DNA of 64,000 bases from contig NZ_JMIW01000001.1 in the NCBI RefSeq assembly GCF_000715015.1, forward strand, positions 310,001-374,000. Reading direction: 5' to 3'. Below are positions 46,065-55,280 of this stretch, piece after piece. The notes below the pieces were generated by a model, which saw only the letters and a program-made list of their open reading frames with translations, was not told the origin of the DNA and searched no databases. A program made the position numbers and the translations under genes. How positions within the stretch are numbered: position 1 is the stretch's first letter; every line of letters begins with the position of its first letter. Source of the stretch: Erythrobacter longus. Lineage in GTDB: Bacteria; Pseudomonadota; Alphaproteobacteria; Sphingomonadales; Sphingomonadaceae.

Positions 46065-46774
46065 TTGCTCGCTTCCAACTGCGCTTTGAACACCGCGTCA
46101 CAACCGATGTTGGCAAGACGCAGAAGGCGCAAGAGGCCCTCTTCATCGTAAGTCGCGCCCTCGGCTGTGGCTTGAACTTCGGCAATTTGCCCGCCGCTGA
46201 TCAAAACAAAGTTTGCGTCCGCATCGGCGTCGCTGTCTTCGGGATAGTCGAGGTCGAGCACGGGTGTGCCCTTATAAATCCCGCAGGAAATCGCCGCGAC
46301 TTGCGCTGTGATCGGATCTTCCTTGATATCGCCTGATGCCATGAGGCTGTTCACCGCAAGACGCAGCGCAACCCATGCGCCCGAGATCGAGGCTGTGCGT
46401 GTCCCGCCATCGGCCTGAATAACATCGCAGTCGAGAGTGATCTGACGCTCGCCCAGTTTCTTCAAGTCCACCACGGCGCGCAAAGAACGCCCAATAAGAC
46501 GCTGAATTTCCTGCGTACGGCCCGATTGCTTGCCCCGTGCAGCTTCGCGACTGCCACGAGTGTGGGTGGCGCGTGGGAGCATCGAATATTCACCCGTGAC
46601 CCAGCCTTCGCCTTTACCGCGAAGCCATGGCGGAATGCGTTCTTCAACAGAGGCTGTGCACAAAACGCGCGTGTCGCCAAAACTGATCAGGCACGACCCT
46701 TCTGCGTGTTTGGTAAAGCCTGTTTCGATTGTGATAGCGCGCATTTCATCCGCGCTACGTCCTGAAGGGCGCAT
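46061..46774 (-). CDS. rph: Ribonuclease PH
   Basis: RNase PH trims tRNA 3' ends by phosphorolysis. From the ATG at 46774 the protein has 237 residues, matching the family. [52 protein letters not shown] and [20 protein letters not shown] are typical. It is divergent from hrcA, the standard alphaproteobacterial arrangement. Confidence 0.97.
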   Translation of the reverse strand: MRPSGRSADEMRAITIETGFTKHAEGSCLISFGDTRVLCTASVEERIPPWLRGKGEGWVTGEYSMLPRATHTRGSREAARGKQSGRTQEIQRLIGRSLRAVVDLKKLGERQITLDCDVIQADGGTRTASISGAWVALRLAVNSLMASGDIKEDPITAQVAAISCGIYKGTPVLDLDYPEDSDADADANFVLISGGQIAEVQATAEGATYDEEGLLRLLRLANIGCDAVFKAQLEASK

Positions 46775-46870
46775 GTATGTCTCCAAATAGAATTTGCTTT
46801 GACTAGAATTTACGGGGGTCACTGACAGCCAAGGCTTGCCGCCGCAAGCGCAAACACTAAGATTAGCCAC

Positions 46871-47935
46871 ATGAACGGCCCCTCGATCACCGAATTGACC
46901 ACCAGAGCGCGCGACATCTTTCAGCGCGTGGTCGAAGAGTATCTTGAAAATGGCCAGCCCGTGGGGTCCAAAACACTTGCTACGGATGGCGGGATCAATT
47001 TGTCGCCTGCCTCCATTCGCTCCGTGCTCGCAGAGTTGGAAGGGCTGGGCTTTCTTGCCGCACCCCATACAAGCGCCGGGCGTATGCCAACCGATGCGGG
47101 GCTTCGCATTTTTGTCGATGGCATGATGCGCGTGGCCGAACCCTCGCGCGAGGAACAAGCCCAGATCGAAGCGCGGCTTTCCGAAAGCGGGCCGGTAGAG
47201 CAAGCCTTGCAACAGGCGAGCGCTTTATTGTCAGAGCTTTCCGGGGCGGCGGGCATGGTCATGGTGCCAACCCGCGAACAGCGGCTTTCTCAATTCAGCC
47301 TTGTAAGCCTTGGCCAGGGACGGGCACTGGCGGTTCTGGTGGGCGAGGATGGCGGTGTGGAAAACCGCGTTCTGGAACTGGGCCCGTCTGAAATGGGCTC
47401 GCTTGAAGCGGCGAGCAATTACATCAATTCAAGGCTCGCCGGGCGAACTCTTGCCGAAGCAGCCCAAGCGATGCGCGCCGAGATCAACGCGGGCAAAACC
47501 CAGCTCGACACCGCAAGCCGGGACCTTGTCGAACGCGGGCTTGCCGTGTGGAGCAAGGATGCCAATCAGCGCCCCGTCCTGATCGTGCGCGGCGCGTCCA
47601 ACCTTATTGACGAAACCGCGATGGATGACATTGAACGGGTTCGTTCGCTGCTTGATGACCTTGAGGACAAGCAATCCGTCTCCGCCCTTCTTGAAAGCGC
47701 GCGCGAAGCAGAAGCCACGCGCATTTTCATCGGCAGCGAAAACCGATTGTTCGGTCTTTCGGGCTCCTCGGTCATCGCTTCGCCTTACCGCGATAGGGAG
47801 GGGAGGGTGGTCGGTGTTCTGGGTGTGATCGGTCCCACGCGCTTGAATTACGCCCGCGTGGTCCCCATGGTGGACTTAACAGCTCGCTCGCTCAGTAAAT
47901 CTCTGGGTGGTCCGTCGGGCAAATTGATCGCGTAA
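46871..47935 (+). CDS. hrcA: Heat-inducible transcription repressor HrcA
   Basis: HrcA binds CIRCE elements and represses chaperone genes. The winged-helix N-terminus ([53 protein letters not shown]) and the GAF-like dimerisation region ([33 protein letters not shown]) are intact. I searched the upstream gap of 96 bp and the dnaK upstream region for a TTAGCACTC-N9-GAGTGCTAA element and found none, so the target, perhaps groES elsewhere, is outside the window. Confidence 0.96.
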   Translation: MNGPSITELTTRARDIFQRVVEEYLENGQPVGSKTLATDGGINLSPASIRSVLAELEGLGFLAAPHTSAGRMPTDAGLRIFVDGMMRVAEPSREEQAQIEARLSESGPVEQALQQASALLSELSGAAGMVMVPTREQRLSQFSLVSLGQGRALAVLVGEDGGVENRVLELGPSEMGSLEAASNYINSRLAGRTLAEAAQAMRAEINAGKTQLDTASRDLVERGLAVWSKDANQRPVLIVRGASNLIDETAMDDIERVRSLLDDLEDKQSVSALLESAREAEATRIFIGSENRLFGLSGSSVIASPYRDREGRVVGVLGVIGPTRLNYARVVPMVDLTARSLSKSLGGPSGKLIA

Positions 47936-47955
47936 ACCGCAGGAAACACAAAGAC

Positions 47956-48552
47956 ATGAACGATGAAAATAAGCCGCAAGCAGATGCGGCCGCTGAAGCT
48001 GAATTGAAGGGTGTGCCAGAAGAATTCCTCGATAATGGGGAATGCGAAGCGGAAGGCGAGGGCGACCCTAGCAACGCCATGGCCGAAGCGCTTGAAGCTT
48101 TGCGCAATGATCTTGAGGCGGCCAAGCAAGATGTTCTTTATGCCAAGGCAGAAGGGCAAAACGTGCGCCGCCGCGCGGAAAAGGACATTCAGGATGCCCG
48201 CAATTATGCCGCAACCGGTTTTGCCCGCGATGTCTTGAGCGTGTGGGACAATCTTTCGCGCGCAGTTGACGCAATCCCCGATAGCCTTCGCGAAGACGAA
48301 AAGATGAAGGGCCTCGTGGTCGGCATCGAAGCGACCCAGCGCGAGCTTGAGAAGGTTTTCAAACAGCACGGTGTGGAACGCATTGCCGCAATGGGTATGC
48401 CGCTCGACCCCAATCAGCATCAGGCGATGATGGAAATCCCGTCAAACGACCACGAAGCCGGCACTGTCATTCAAGAAATGCAGGCAGGCTGGATGATCAA
48501 GGACCGCCTGCTGCGCCCTGCCATGGTGGGTGTAGCGAAGAAGCCGGATTGA
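47956..48552 (+). CDS. grpE: Nucleotide exchange factor GrpE
   Basis: GrpE releases ADP from DnaK. The acidic N-terminus (ADAAAEAELKGVPEEFL) leads into the long coiled coil (AEALEALRNDLEAAKQDVLY), with AEGQNVRRRAEKDIQDARNY and the C-terminal beta domain NQHQAMMEIPSNDHEAGTV, IQEMQAGWMIKDRLLRPA. It follows hrcA by 20 bp. In many relatives dnaK comes next; here three other genes intervene. Confidence 0.96.
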   Translation: MNDENKPQADAAAEAELKGVPEEFLDNGECEAEGEGDPSNAMAEALEALRNDLEAAKQDVLYAKAEGQNVRRRAEKDIQDARNYAATGFARDVLSVWDNLSRAVDAIPDSLREDEKMKGLVVGIEATQRELEKVFKQHGVERIAAMGMPLDPNQHQAMMEIPSNDHEAGTVIQEMQAGWMIKDRLLRPAMVGVAKKPD

Positions 48553-48559
48553 TAAATTT

Positions 48560-49563
48560 GTGAGCGGGTCTGGGGCTTTTATCGGACTGGCATTCATTGG
48601 ACTGCTGGCTCTGCTATTTTGGTGGAGTTGGCCATTTAGACCAAAAGTAAAGCTCCCCGAAGACAGACCGGACATTGCATACCGCCCATTCACCATCCGT
48701 TTCGATGTGGAATGCAGGGGAGATGATGCTGCTAAGATTGTTGAAGATCATGCAGTTTCCAGCGAACTCACGAAATTTCTGAAGGGGATTTCCACCGAGC
48801 AGCGCGAGCAAATGTTTTCCTTCGCGTACAACGCTAGTTCGAAGGAGCTAACAGGGAGAGCGTCCGGTGAGCTACGCGATACAGCTGTTTTGCTCCTCGT
48901 CGACCTATCTGGTTCGATGGCAGAGCAAATTTTCGGCATAGCAGGTGAAATCGAAGCGATCCGCGACCACCTCAGCAAGCAAGGTAGCGCTGTGATGGTA
49001 GCCGGCTTCACGACTGTGGGCTGGAAAGGCGGGCAATCACGACAGGAATGGCACTATGCTGGAAGACCTGCCCATCCTGGGCGTTTGTGTGATCTACTCC
49101 ACATCATCTATCACGATTTCGGCGAGCCAAGCCAATCACCACAGTTCGAGCCCTGGATGCACGTGCCCCTTTTCGAAAATGTGGATGGCGAGTCGCTTAG
49201 GTGGGCGAAAGGGAAGCTTCTAAGTAGGCTTGAGAGCAAGAAACTTCTTATCGTCGTGAGTGATGGTGCCCCTGTTGACGACAGCACTCTTCAAGAGAAC
49301 GGTCCACTTATACTAGAGCGTGACCTTCGCATGGTGCCCCTGTTGACGACAGCACTCTTCAAGAGAACGGTCCACTTATACTAGAGCGTGACCTTCGCAG
49401 CGTTGTTCACGAATTGGAGGCGACACCTGCGATCCGGTTGGGTGCGATTGGAGCAGGATTCGATGTCGCTCGATACTACGATTGCTCTCGCAGCGTTGAA
49501 TATGGGGAGCCAGTCACTCAGGCATTCACCGAGTTGCTGGATGAAATGATTGGCTGTGCCTAG
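48560..49563 (+). pseudogene. CobT-like membrane-anchored VWA protein, broken by a 68-bp duplication
   Basis: The intact ancestral protein would have 311 residues: an N-terminal membrane segment (LAFIGLLALLFWW), a CobT-like AYRPFTIRFD start, and a VWA domain with MIDAS DLSGSM (Asp115, Ser117, Ser119). The C-terminal half closely follows the cobaltochelatase subunit CobT VWA domain: WAKGKLLSRLESKKLLIVVS, DGAPVDDSTLQENGPLILER. A perfect 68-bp tandem duplication (49263-49398) shifts the frame, so translation stops at 49384 after 274 residues. Removing one copy restores an open frame to 49563 ending IRLGAIGAGFDVARYY ... LLDEMIG. No cobN or cobS lies nearby. The DNA looks AT-richer than its neighbours. 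The start is a GTG at 48560 with a weak ribosome site. Confidence 0.8.
49263..49398. repeat. Exact 68-bp tandem duplication
   Basis: Bases 49263-49330 and 49331-49398 are identical, starting ATGGTGCCCC and ending GACCTTCGC. Sixty-eight is not a multiple of three, which causes the frameshift in the VWA gene. Confidence 0.98.
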
Positions 49564-50066
49564 TTCTGCGTCGCACCCTTGAACCGGACGAGCAAGTCGT
49601 AAGCCGACTTATCCGCCACTCCGGACAATTTGGCCCCGTGTCTCAGAAGAAATGCATGAGCCACAATTTCGGCCTGCTGCTCTATTCCATAGGCCGTCAA
49701 CGCAGCGCCGGGTTTCAGGGAATAGCTGTAGCGGCAAAATGGGTGGCGATGCAGGATCAGATACCAGCGCCCAAAGGTTTGCGTCTGCCACACATGGGTA
49801 AGCTCATGGATGAAAAACGCCTGAGTGGTTAGCGGGGCGTTTGAAAAGTCATCGCAATACGCCTCACCCTTGGGGTGAAAATACAGATGACCATTGGGCG
49901 CCATCGTAATGCGTGATGGTTGAAACGGCCACCATTTGCGGCGCCGTATCCGAATGGGTGCATAATCCAGAGCATCCCCAAAAATGGTGCGGGCAAGCGC
50001 AATTTCCCCTCGGCTAAGCGGACGCTCACCCCCAACTGGGCATGCGACTGGATAGGGCTCAGTCAG
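49560..50066 (-). CDS. Zincin-like protein with HExxH motif, probable CTG start
   Basis: FFIHELTHVWQTQ contains HExxH, the zinc site of a metallopeptidase-like fold; a similar protein is annotated in sphingomonads only as a 'vgr-related' protein. The first ATG in frame is at 49904, but an uninterrupted frame with family-like sequence (RPLSRGEIALARTIFGDALD, IRIRRRKWWPFQPSRITM) extends upstream and has no ATG, GTG or TTG. A CTG at 50066 overlaps the stop of the preceding gene (CTGA) and has GGGGA six bases upstream, so I propose it as start (168 residues). If only the ATG is used the product has 114 residues. Its substrate is unknown. Confidence 0.68.
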   Translation of the reverse strand: MTEPYPVACPVGGERPLSRGEIALARTIFGDALDYAPIRIRRRKWWPFQPSRITMAPNGHLYFHPKGEAYCDDFSNAPLTTQAFFIHELTHVWQTQTFGRWYLILHRHPFCRYSYSLKPGAALTAYGIEQQAEIVAHAFLLRHGAKLSGVADKSAYDLLVRFKGATQN

Positions 50067-50581
50067 CGTTCTTCCCCGGCCGCATTGACCTCTGCTTCAA
50101 AAGTGTGGGTTGAACCATCCGAAAGAGTGATGGTGACACTGGTGGTTTGACCGGCCTTGATGTCAGGCGACATTTCCATCGCCATGACGTGATACCCGCC
50201 GGGTTTAAGTTGGAATGTCTCACCTGAATTAAGGGTGATAGGCCCAGCCATCATCATGGCGCCTCCGGTTCCATCCTCGCCCATCTGGTGGATCATAGCG
50301 TTTTGCGCCCCTTCGACGGTAACGCTATCCAATGCGACGGTTGCATCGCCGATATAAGTGAGGTCGAAATACACCGCAGCTGGATTGCCCGACACAGGGG
50401 ACAGCATCAGGCGCGGATTTGCAACCATAACGCCTTTGACAAGCTGCGTTTCGCCAGATTCGTTGAGCGTGTCATCCTGCGCACCGGGTGCTCGTGTGTT
50501 TTGGTCGCAAGCACCAAGCGCCAAAGCGGACATCAAAACCAGAGCAGGGGCTGCAACCCGGCCAGCTGCGGCATTCTTCAT
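50063..50581 (-). CDS. PCu(A)C-type copper chaperone lipoprotein
   Basis: The PCu(A)C domain carries copper to cytochrome oxidase. The copper motif is HQMGEDGTGGAMMM followed downstream by HVMAMEM, giving the H-M ... H-x-M ligand set, together with LKPGGYHVMAM. A lipobox LALGAC (about residue 25) makes it a lipoprotein. Its stop overlaps the proposed CTG start of the zincin gene. No oxidase or sco gene is close. Confidence 0.9.
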   Translation of the reverse strand: MKNAAAGRVAAPALVLMSALALGACDQNTRAPGAQDDTLNESGETQLVKGVMVANPRLMLSPVSGNPAAVYFDLTYIGDATVALDSVTVEGAQNAMIHQMGEDGTGGAMMMAGPITLNSGETFQLKPGGYHVMAMEMSPDIKAGQTTSVTITLSDGSTHTFEAEVNAAGEER

Positions 50582-50665
50582 AAAAACTCACCTTAATCCT
50601 TGGAAAGAGCACTGGAAGGAAGTCATCCCTCTTGTGGATGATGCAAAATCTAGGGCCTCCGGGTT

Positions 50666-50693
50666 CTTGTGCCAAGCAAAACCACACCTATAT
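50666..50693 (+). promoter_or_regulatory. Candidate RpoH (sigma-32) promoter of dnaK
   Basis: CTTGTGC (50666-50672), a 12-bp spacer and CACCTATAT (50685-50693) match the alphaproteobacterial heat-shock promoter pattern CTTGAAA/CCCCATnT with a few mismatches. It lies 92 bp before the dnaK start codon. Confidence 0.5.
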
Positions 50694-50784
50694 CCGCCTC
50701 ATATTCGAGCCGCCGAGCTGTCTCGCCATATAAGGGAGGCGCAAGGCGCGGTGTCCAACTATATCCTCAGAGGATGGAAAAAAC

Positions 50785-52734
50785 ATGGGTAAAGTAATCG
50801 GTATTGACCTTGGCACAACCAACAGCTGTGTCTCGGTAATGGATGGTGGCAAACCAAAGGTCATCGAGAATTCAGAAGGCGCACGCACGACGCCTTCGAT
50901 TGTCGCTTTCACAAAAGACGGCGAACGTCTTATCGGTCAGCCGGCCAAGCGCCAGGCGGTCACCAATCCCGACAATACTCTTTTCGCAATCAAGCGCCTT
51001 ATCGGTCGCCGGTTCGATGATCCGCTGACGAAGAAGGACATGGAAATTGTCCCTTACGACATCGTCAAGGGCAAGAACGGCGATGCATGGGTTGAAGCCA
51101 ATGGCGACGATTACTCGCCTTCACAAATTTCTGCCTTCATCCTGCAAAAGATGAAGGAAACAGCCGAGAGCTATCTTGGCGAAACCGTGACGCAGGCGGT
51201 TGTGACCGTTCCTGCATACTTTAACGATGCACAGCGTCAGGCAACGAAAGACGCAGGCGAGATCGCCGGTCTTGAAGTGCTTCGTATCATCAACGAGCCA
51301 ACTGCCGCAGCGCTTGCTTATGGCATGGACAAAGAAGACGGCAAAACCATCGCGGTTTATGACCTTGGTGGTGGTACGTTCGACGTCTCGATCCTCGAGA
51401 TTGGCGACGGCGTCTTCGAAGTGAAGTCGACCAATGGCGACACCTTCCTTGGCGGTGAAGACTTCGACAATGCGATTGTTGAGCACCTTGCCAGCGCGTT
51501 CCAGAAGAAAGAAAACATGGACCTGAAAGCCGACAAGCTCGCGCTTCAGCGTCTGAAGGAAGCAGCCGAAAAAGCGAAGATTGAGCTTTCCTCTTCGGCC
51601 ACAACCGAAGTGAACCTGCCCTTCATCACCGCACGCATGGAAGGCGGCGCATCGACCCCGCTTCACCTTGTTGAAACAATCACCCGCTCCGACCTTGAAA
51701 AGCTCGTTGGTGGTCTGATCGACCGCACGCTTGAGCCTTGCAAGAAGGCGCTCAAAGATGCTGGCGTTTCCAAGAGCGAAATCGACGAGGTTATCCTTGT
51801 CGGTGGTATGACCCGTATGCCGCGTGTTCGCGAAGTGGTTGAGAAGTTCTTCGAAGCCAAGCCGCACACCGGCGTAAACCCGGACGAAGTGGTCGCGATG
51901 GGCGCGGCCATTCAGGCAGGCGTGCTTCAGGGCGATGTTAAAGACGTTCTGCTGCTCGACGTTACCCCGCTGTCGCTGGGTATTGAAACGCTGGGCGGTG
52001 TCTTCACCCGTATGATCGACCGCAACACGACGATCCCGACGAAGAAGACGCAAACTTACTCGACCGCAGAAGACAATCAGAACGCTGTGACGATTAAAGT
52101 CTTCCAGGGTGAGCGCGAGATGGCCGCGGACAACAAAATCCTCGGCAATTTCGACCTTGTCGGCATCCCGCCCGCACCGCGCGGTGTTCCTCAGATCGAA
52201 GTGACCTTTGACATTGACGCGAACGGCATTGTGTCGGTCAGCGCAAAAGACAAAGGCACCGGCAAAGAGCAAACGATCAAGATCCAGGCCTCTGGCGGTC
52301 TGTCGGACAGCGACATCGACCAGATGGTTCAGGATGCTGAGAAGTTTGCCGAAGAAGACAAAAAGCGCCGCGCTAGCGCGGAAGCGCGCAACCAGGCGGA
52401 CAGCCTTGTCCACGCAACCGAAAAGCAGCTTGAAGACAATGGCGACAAGATCGACGCTGACACCAAGACCGCTGTTGAGGAAGCAATTGCTGCAACCAAA
52501 ACCGCGCTTGAAGGCGGCGATGCTGACGAGATCAATGCGAAGGCTCAAGAGCTGACGCAAGCAGCCATGAAAATGGGCGAGCAGATCTACAAGCAAGAGC
52601 AAGAAGCAGGCGCAGATGGTAGCGATGCTGGCGAAGATGCCGGCTCTGCTGACGAAGCCGATGAGGACGTTGTCGATGCCGAGTTCTCGGAAGTCGACGA
52701 CGAAAAGCCCAGCGATAACTCGGGCAAAGAGTAA
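50785..52734 (+). CDS. dnaK: Molecular chaperone DnaK
   Basis: Hsp70 of the 649-residue length normal for proteobacteria. [20 protein letters not shown] opens the ATPase domain, with [17 protein letters not shown] and [14 protein letters not shown] as phosphate-binding motifs; the substrate domain begins around [20 protein letters not shown]. The C-terminus is a long acidic tail ending [13 protein letters not shown], the usual EEVD-like tail of bacteria. dnaJ follows after a terminator hairpin. Confidence 0.99.
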   Translation: MGKVIGIDLGTTNSCVSVMDGGKPKVIENSEGARTTPSIVAFTKDGERLIGQPAKRQAVTNPDNTLFAIKRLIGRRFDDPLTKKDMEIVPYDIVKGKNGDAWVEANGDDYSPSQISAFILQKMKETAESYLGETVTQAVVTVPAYFNDAQRQATKDAGEIAGLEVLRIINEPTAAALAYGMDKEDGKTIAVYDLGGGTFDVSILEIGDGVFEVKSTNGDTFLGGEDFDNAIVEHLASAFQKKENMDLKADKLALQRLKEAAEKAKIELSSSATTEVNLPFITARMEGGASTPLHLVETITRSDLEKLVGGLIDRTLEPCKKALKDAGVSKSEIDEVILVGGMTRMPRVREVVEKFFEAKPHTGVNPDEVVAMGAAIQAGVLQGDVKDVLLLDVTPLSLGIETLGGVFTRMIDRNTTIPTKKTQTYSTAEDNQNAVTIKVFQGEREMAADNKILGNFDLVGIPPAPRGVPQIEVTFDIDANGIVSVSAKDKGTGKEQTIKIQASGGLSDSDIDQMVQDAEKFAEEDKKRRASAEARNQADSLVHATEKQLEDNGDKIDADTKTAVEEAIAATKTALEGGDADEINAKAQELTQAAMKMGEQIYKQEQEAGADGSDAGEDAGSADEADEDVVDAEFSEVDDEKPSDNSGKE

Positions 52735-52746
52735 CCTTCATAATCT

Positions 52747-52790
52747 CCCTGTCCTCACTTGCCCGATCAGCGGTGAGGGCAGGGATTTTT
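52747..52790 (+). terminator. Intrinsic terminator between dnaK and dnaJ
   Basis: CCCTGTCCTCAC (52747-52758) pairs with GTGAGGGCAGGG (52773-52784), one T-G wobble, followed by ATTTTT. It would reduce read-through into dnaJ, giving more DnaK than DnaJ. Confidence 0.88.
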
Positions 52791-52803
52791 CAAAGGCGTT
52801 CTC

Positions 52804-53943
52804 ATGGCTGATTATTATCAAACACTTGGTGTGTCGCGCGATAGCGACGCGGGCACTCTGAAATCTGCCTATCGCAAGGCTGCAATGAAGTGGCACCCGG
52901 ACCGCAATCCAGGTGATGCGCAGGCTGAGGCGAAGTTCAAGGCATTGGGCGAGGCGTACGAAGTCCTCAAAGACCCACAAAAGCGCGCGGCCTACGACCG
53001 GTTTGGTCACGACGCCTTTACCCAAGGCATGGGCGGCGGTGGTGCTGGCGGCGGTTTCGGCGGCGGCCAGGAAGGCTTTGGCGACATTGGCGACATCTTC
53101 GAAACCATTTTCGGCAGCGCCTTTGGCGGCGGCGGTGGAATGGGCGGCGGACGCCAACGTCAACGCAGGGGCGCTGATCTTCGTTACGATATGGAGATCA
53201 CCCTCGAAGAAGCATTCGACGGCAAGACAACCGAGATCGAAATCGAGGTTAGCACCGAATGCGAAACCTGCGATGGCTCTGGCGCAACCCCCGGCACGTC
53301 CGAACGCACATGCAATATGTGCCACGGTCAAGGGTCTGTGCGCGCCAAACAAGGGTTGTTCGTGGTCGAACGCCCTTGTCCCACATGCGGCGGGCGCGGC
53401 TCTGTTATCGAGGACCCTTGCGGTGATTGCCGCGGTGAAGGCCGCAGCGATCAGGCGCAAACGCTCGAGGTCGAAATTCCGCCCGGCGTTGACACTGGCA
53501 CCCGCATTCGTCTGTCCGGCAAGGGCGAAGCTGGCGGCCGCGGCGCGCCTCCGGGTGACCTCTACATCTTTATCCATGTCAAAAGGCACGCTCTGTTTGA
53601 ACGCGAGGGTACAACGCTCGCAACACGTGTGCCAGTGACCTTCACAACGGCTGCATTGGGCGGATCGGTCGATATCCCCGATCTCGATGGTTCGACCAAT
53701 ACAATCGACATCCCTGTGGGCATTCAATCGGGCAAGCAATTGCGTGTGCGCGGTGCCGGTATGCCGGTTCTGCAAGGGCGCGGGCGCGGCGATCTGGTGG
53801 TAGAGATCAAGGTCGAAACCCCGACCAAGCTCACCCGCAAGCAAAAGGAAATCCTCGAGGAATTCCGCGAGACGGAAACCGGCGATGAATGCCCTGAAAG
53901 CCGCACCTTTTTTAGCAAGATCAAGGACGCATTCGGAGCCTGA
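52804..53943 (+). CDS. dnaJ: Molecular chaperone DnaJ
   Basis: The J domain has the HPD motif in MKWHPDRNPGD; a Gly-rich linker (GGGGAGGGFGGGQEGFGD) follows, then four zinc-binding repeats CETCDGSG, CNMCHGQG, CPTCGGRG and CGDCRGEG. C-terminal domains bind substrate. 379 residues, complete. It is followed directly, four bases later, by the TPR/oxygenase gene. Confidence 0.99.
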   Translation: MADYYQTLGVSRDSDAGTLKSAYRKAAMKWHPDRNPGDAQAEAKFKALGEAYEVLKDPQKRAAYDRFGHDAFTQGMGGGGAGGGFGGGQEGFGDIGDIFETIFGSAFGGGGGMGGGRQRQRRGADLRYDMEITLEEAFDGKTTEIEIEVSTECETCDGSGATPGTSERTCNMCHGQGSVRAKQGLFVVERPCPTCGGRGSVIEDPCGDCRGEGRSDQAQTLEVEIPPGVDTGTRIRLSGKGEAGGRGAPPGDLYIFIHVKRHALFEREGTTLATRVPVTFTTAALGGSVDIPDLDGSTNTIDIPVGIQSGKQLRVRGAGMPVLQGRGRGDLVVEIKVETPTKLTRKQKEILEEFRETETGDECPESRTFFSKIKDAFGA

Positions 53944-53946
53944 TGG

Positions 53947-55215
53947 ATGAGCGGCGAGGTTCCAATGTCGCCGCTCAAACACTCCCTCAAGGATAGGGCG
54001 CTCAATGCCTTTGAGCGCGGCGAAGAGGGCGCAGCCCAACTCCTCGAACAGGCTTTGGCAGAAGGCCCCAATGATGGCCCTCTGCTGATCGCGCATGCTG
54101 CGGCCTTGTTTCGTGCGGGCGCGCCCGAACCGTTTGCCCGCCTTGAGACCATGTTAGAGAAAGCCCCTGACTGGGTTGAGGGTCATAAAGCGCTTTGCCG
54201 GTTGCGGGCCGAGGCGCGTGCTCCCAATCCGCTTGCGAGTATTGAAGCCGCTTTGGAAAAAGCGCCCAAGAGCCCGCGCCTGTGGATGGCCTATCTCACA
54301 TTGCTGGGGTCTGCGGGACGGCACGAAGAGGCCGCCGAGCACACAGCCAATTTACGCAAAACAATCGCGGACTTGCCGGAACTTCGCCTGGTCGAGGCCC
54401 GTCATAGAGGCTTTGCCAAACAGTTTGAGCAGGCGCAGCGCCTTCTTGTTGACCTGCCAGCGGGCCTGCCAGAACTTGAATTCGAGCGGGCGCGCAATGC
54501 AATGCGGATGGGCAAATTGGACAGTGCGAGCGCCGCGCTTGAAACGGTTCTCAAAGAACACCCTAAAGACATCGGCGCATGGGCTCTGGCCGAACTCACG
54601 TGGCGCGCGTCTGATAATTCTAGGCACTCATGGCTGTGCCCAAGTGATGCGCTCTTTACGCAAGCGGACTTAGGACTTTCGCAAGGGGAATTGGACACCT
54701 TGAGAGACACGCTGCGTGCGCTTCATGTCACCCGCTCGGCGCCGCTCGGTCAAAGTGTCGAGGGCGGAACGCAGACCCACGGCAATCTGCGCTTGCGACA
54801 TGATCCCGCGATCTCGCATCTGTTTGAAGCCATTGATGCGGCTATCGCTGATTACAGCAGCGGTTTACCCAAACTGCCCGAAGGTCACCCTATGGCTGCG
54901 ATCCAATCGCGGCGGCCCCAGATTTCTGCCAGCTGGTCAATCCTGCTCTCCAAAGGCGGACGCCACGTGCCGCATTTGCACGACGGAGGGCTGATCAGCT
55001 CGGCGGCTCATATTTCCATCCCCGATGACTTGGCGAAAAACGAAGGTCTGCTTGAGCTGGGACGGCCGCCGGAAGATATTCCTCTGAAGGTTGAGCCCAT
55101 CTCCTCCTTTGCGCCTAAGCCAGGCCATCTCGTGCTGTTCCCGAGCTTTGTCTATCATTCCACATCACGCTTTGCCGAAGGCGAACGGCTGACAGTCGCT
55201 TTTGATGCGGTTTGA
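53947..55215 (+). CDS. TPR protein with C-terminal 2OG-Fe(II) oxygenase domain
   Basis: The first 220 residues look like TPR/HAT-type helical repeats (ALNAFERGEEGAAQLLEQAL, ASIEAALEKAPKSPRLWMAY, ASAALETVLKEHPKDIGAW). The C-terminal 180 residues have a putative 2OG-Fe(II) oxygenase pattern: PHLHDGG near residue 340 supplies the HxD/HxH iron ligands and FPSFVYHSTSRF near residue 403 the distal histidine. Such fusions usually modify proteins or small metabolites; the substrate is unknown. Placement directly after dnaJ, four bases away, suggests cotranscription with heat-shock genes. A later ATG at 53965 is possible. Confidence 0.82.
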   Translation: MSGEVPMSPLKHSLKDRALNAFERGEEGAAQLLEQALAEGPNDGPLLIAHAAALFRAGAPEPFARLETMLEKAPDWVEGHKALCRLRAEARAPNPLASIEAALEKAPKSPRLWMAYLTLLGSAGRHEEAAEHTANLRKTIADLPELRLVEARHRGFAKQFEQAQRLLVDLPAGLPELEFERARNAMRMGKLDSASAALETVLKEHPKDIGAWALAELTWRASDNSRHSWLCPSDALFTQADLGLSQGELDTLRDTLRALHVTRSAPLGQSVEGGTQTHGNLRLRHDPAISHLFEAIDAAIADYSSGLPKLPEGHPMAAIQSRRPQISASWSILLSKGGRHVPHLHDGGLISSAAHISIPDDLAKNEGLLELGRPPEDIPLKVEPISSFAPKPGHLVLFPSFVYHSTSRFAEGERLTVAFDAV

Positions 55216-55280
55216 GGGAGTGGCTCGACACAGGTGCCATGGGATTATAGACCACGGTCTCACTTAAAGGACATCTTCCC

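Noticed and set aside
46775..46870. CIRCE element in the rph-hrcA gap
   Set aside because: No TTAGCACTC/GAGTGCTAA pair is present; also absent upstream of dnaK.
51121..52602. A long minus-strand open frame (493 codons) opposite dnaK
   Set aside because: Shadow frame of a strongly conserved gene; no ribosome site or motifs.
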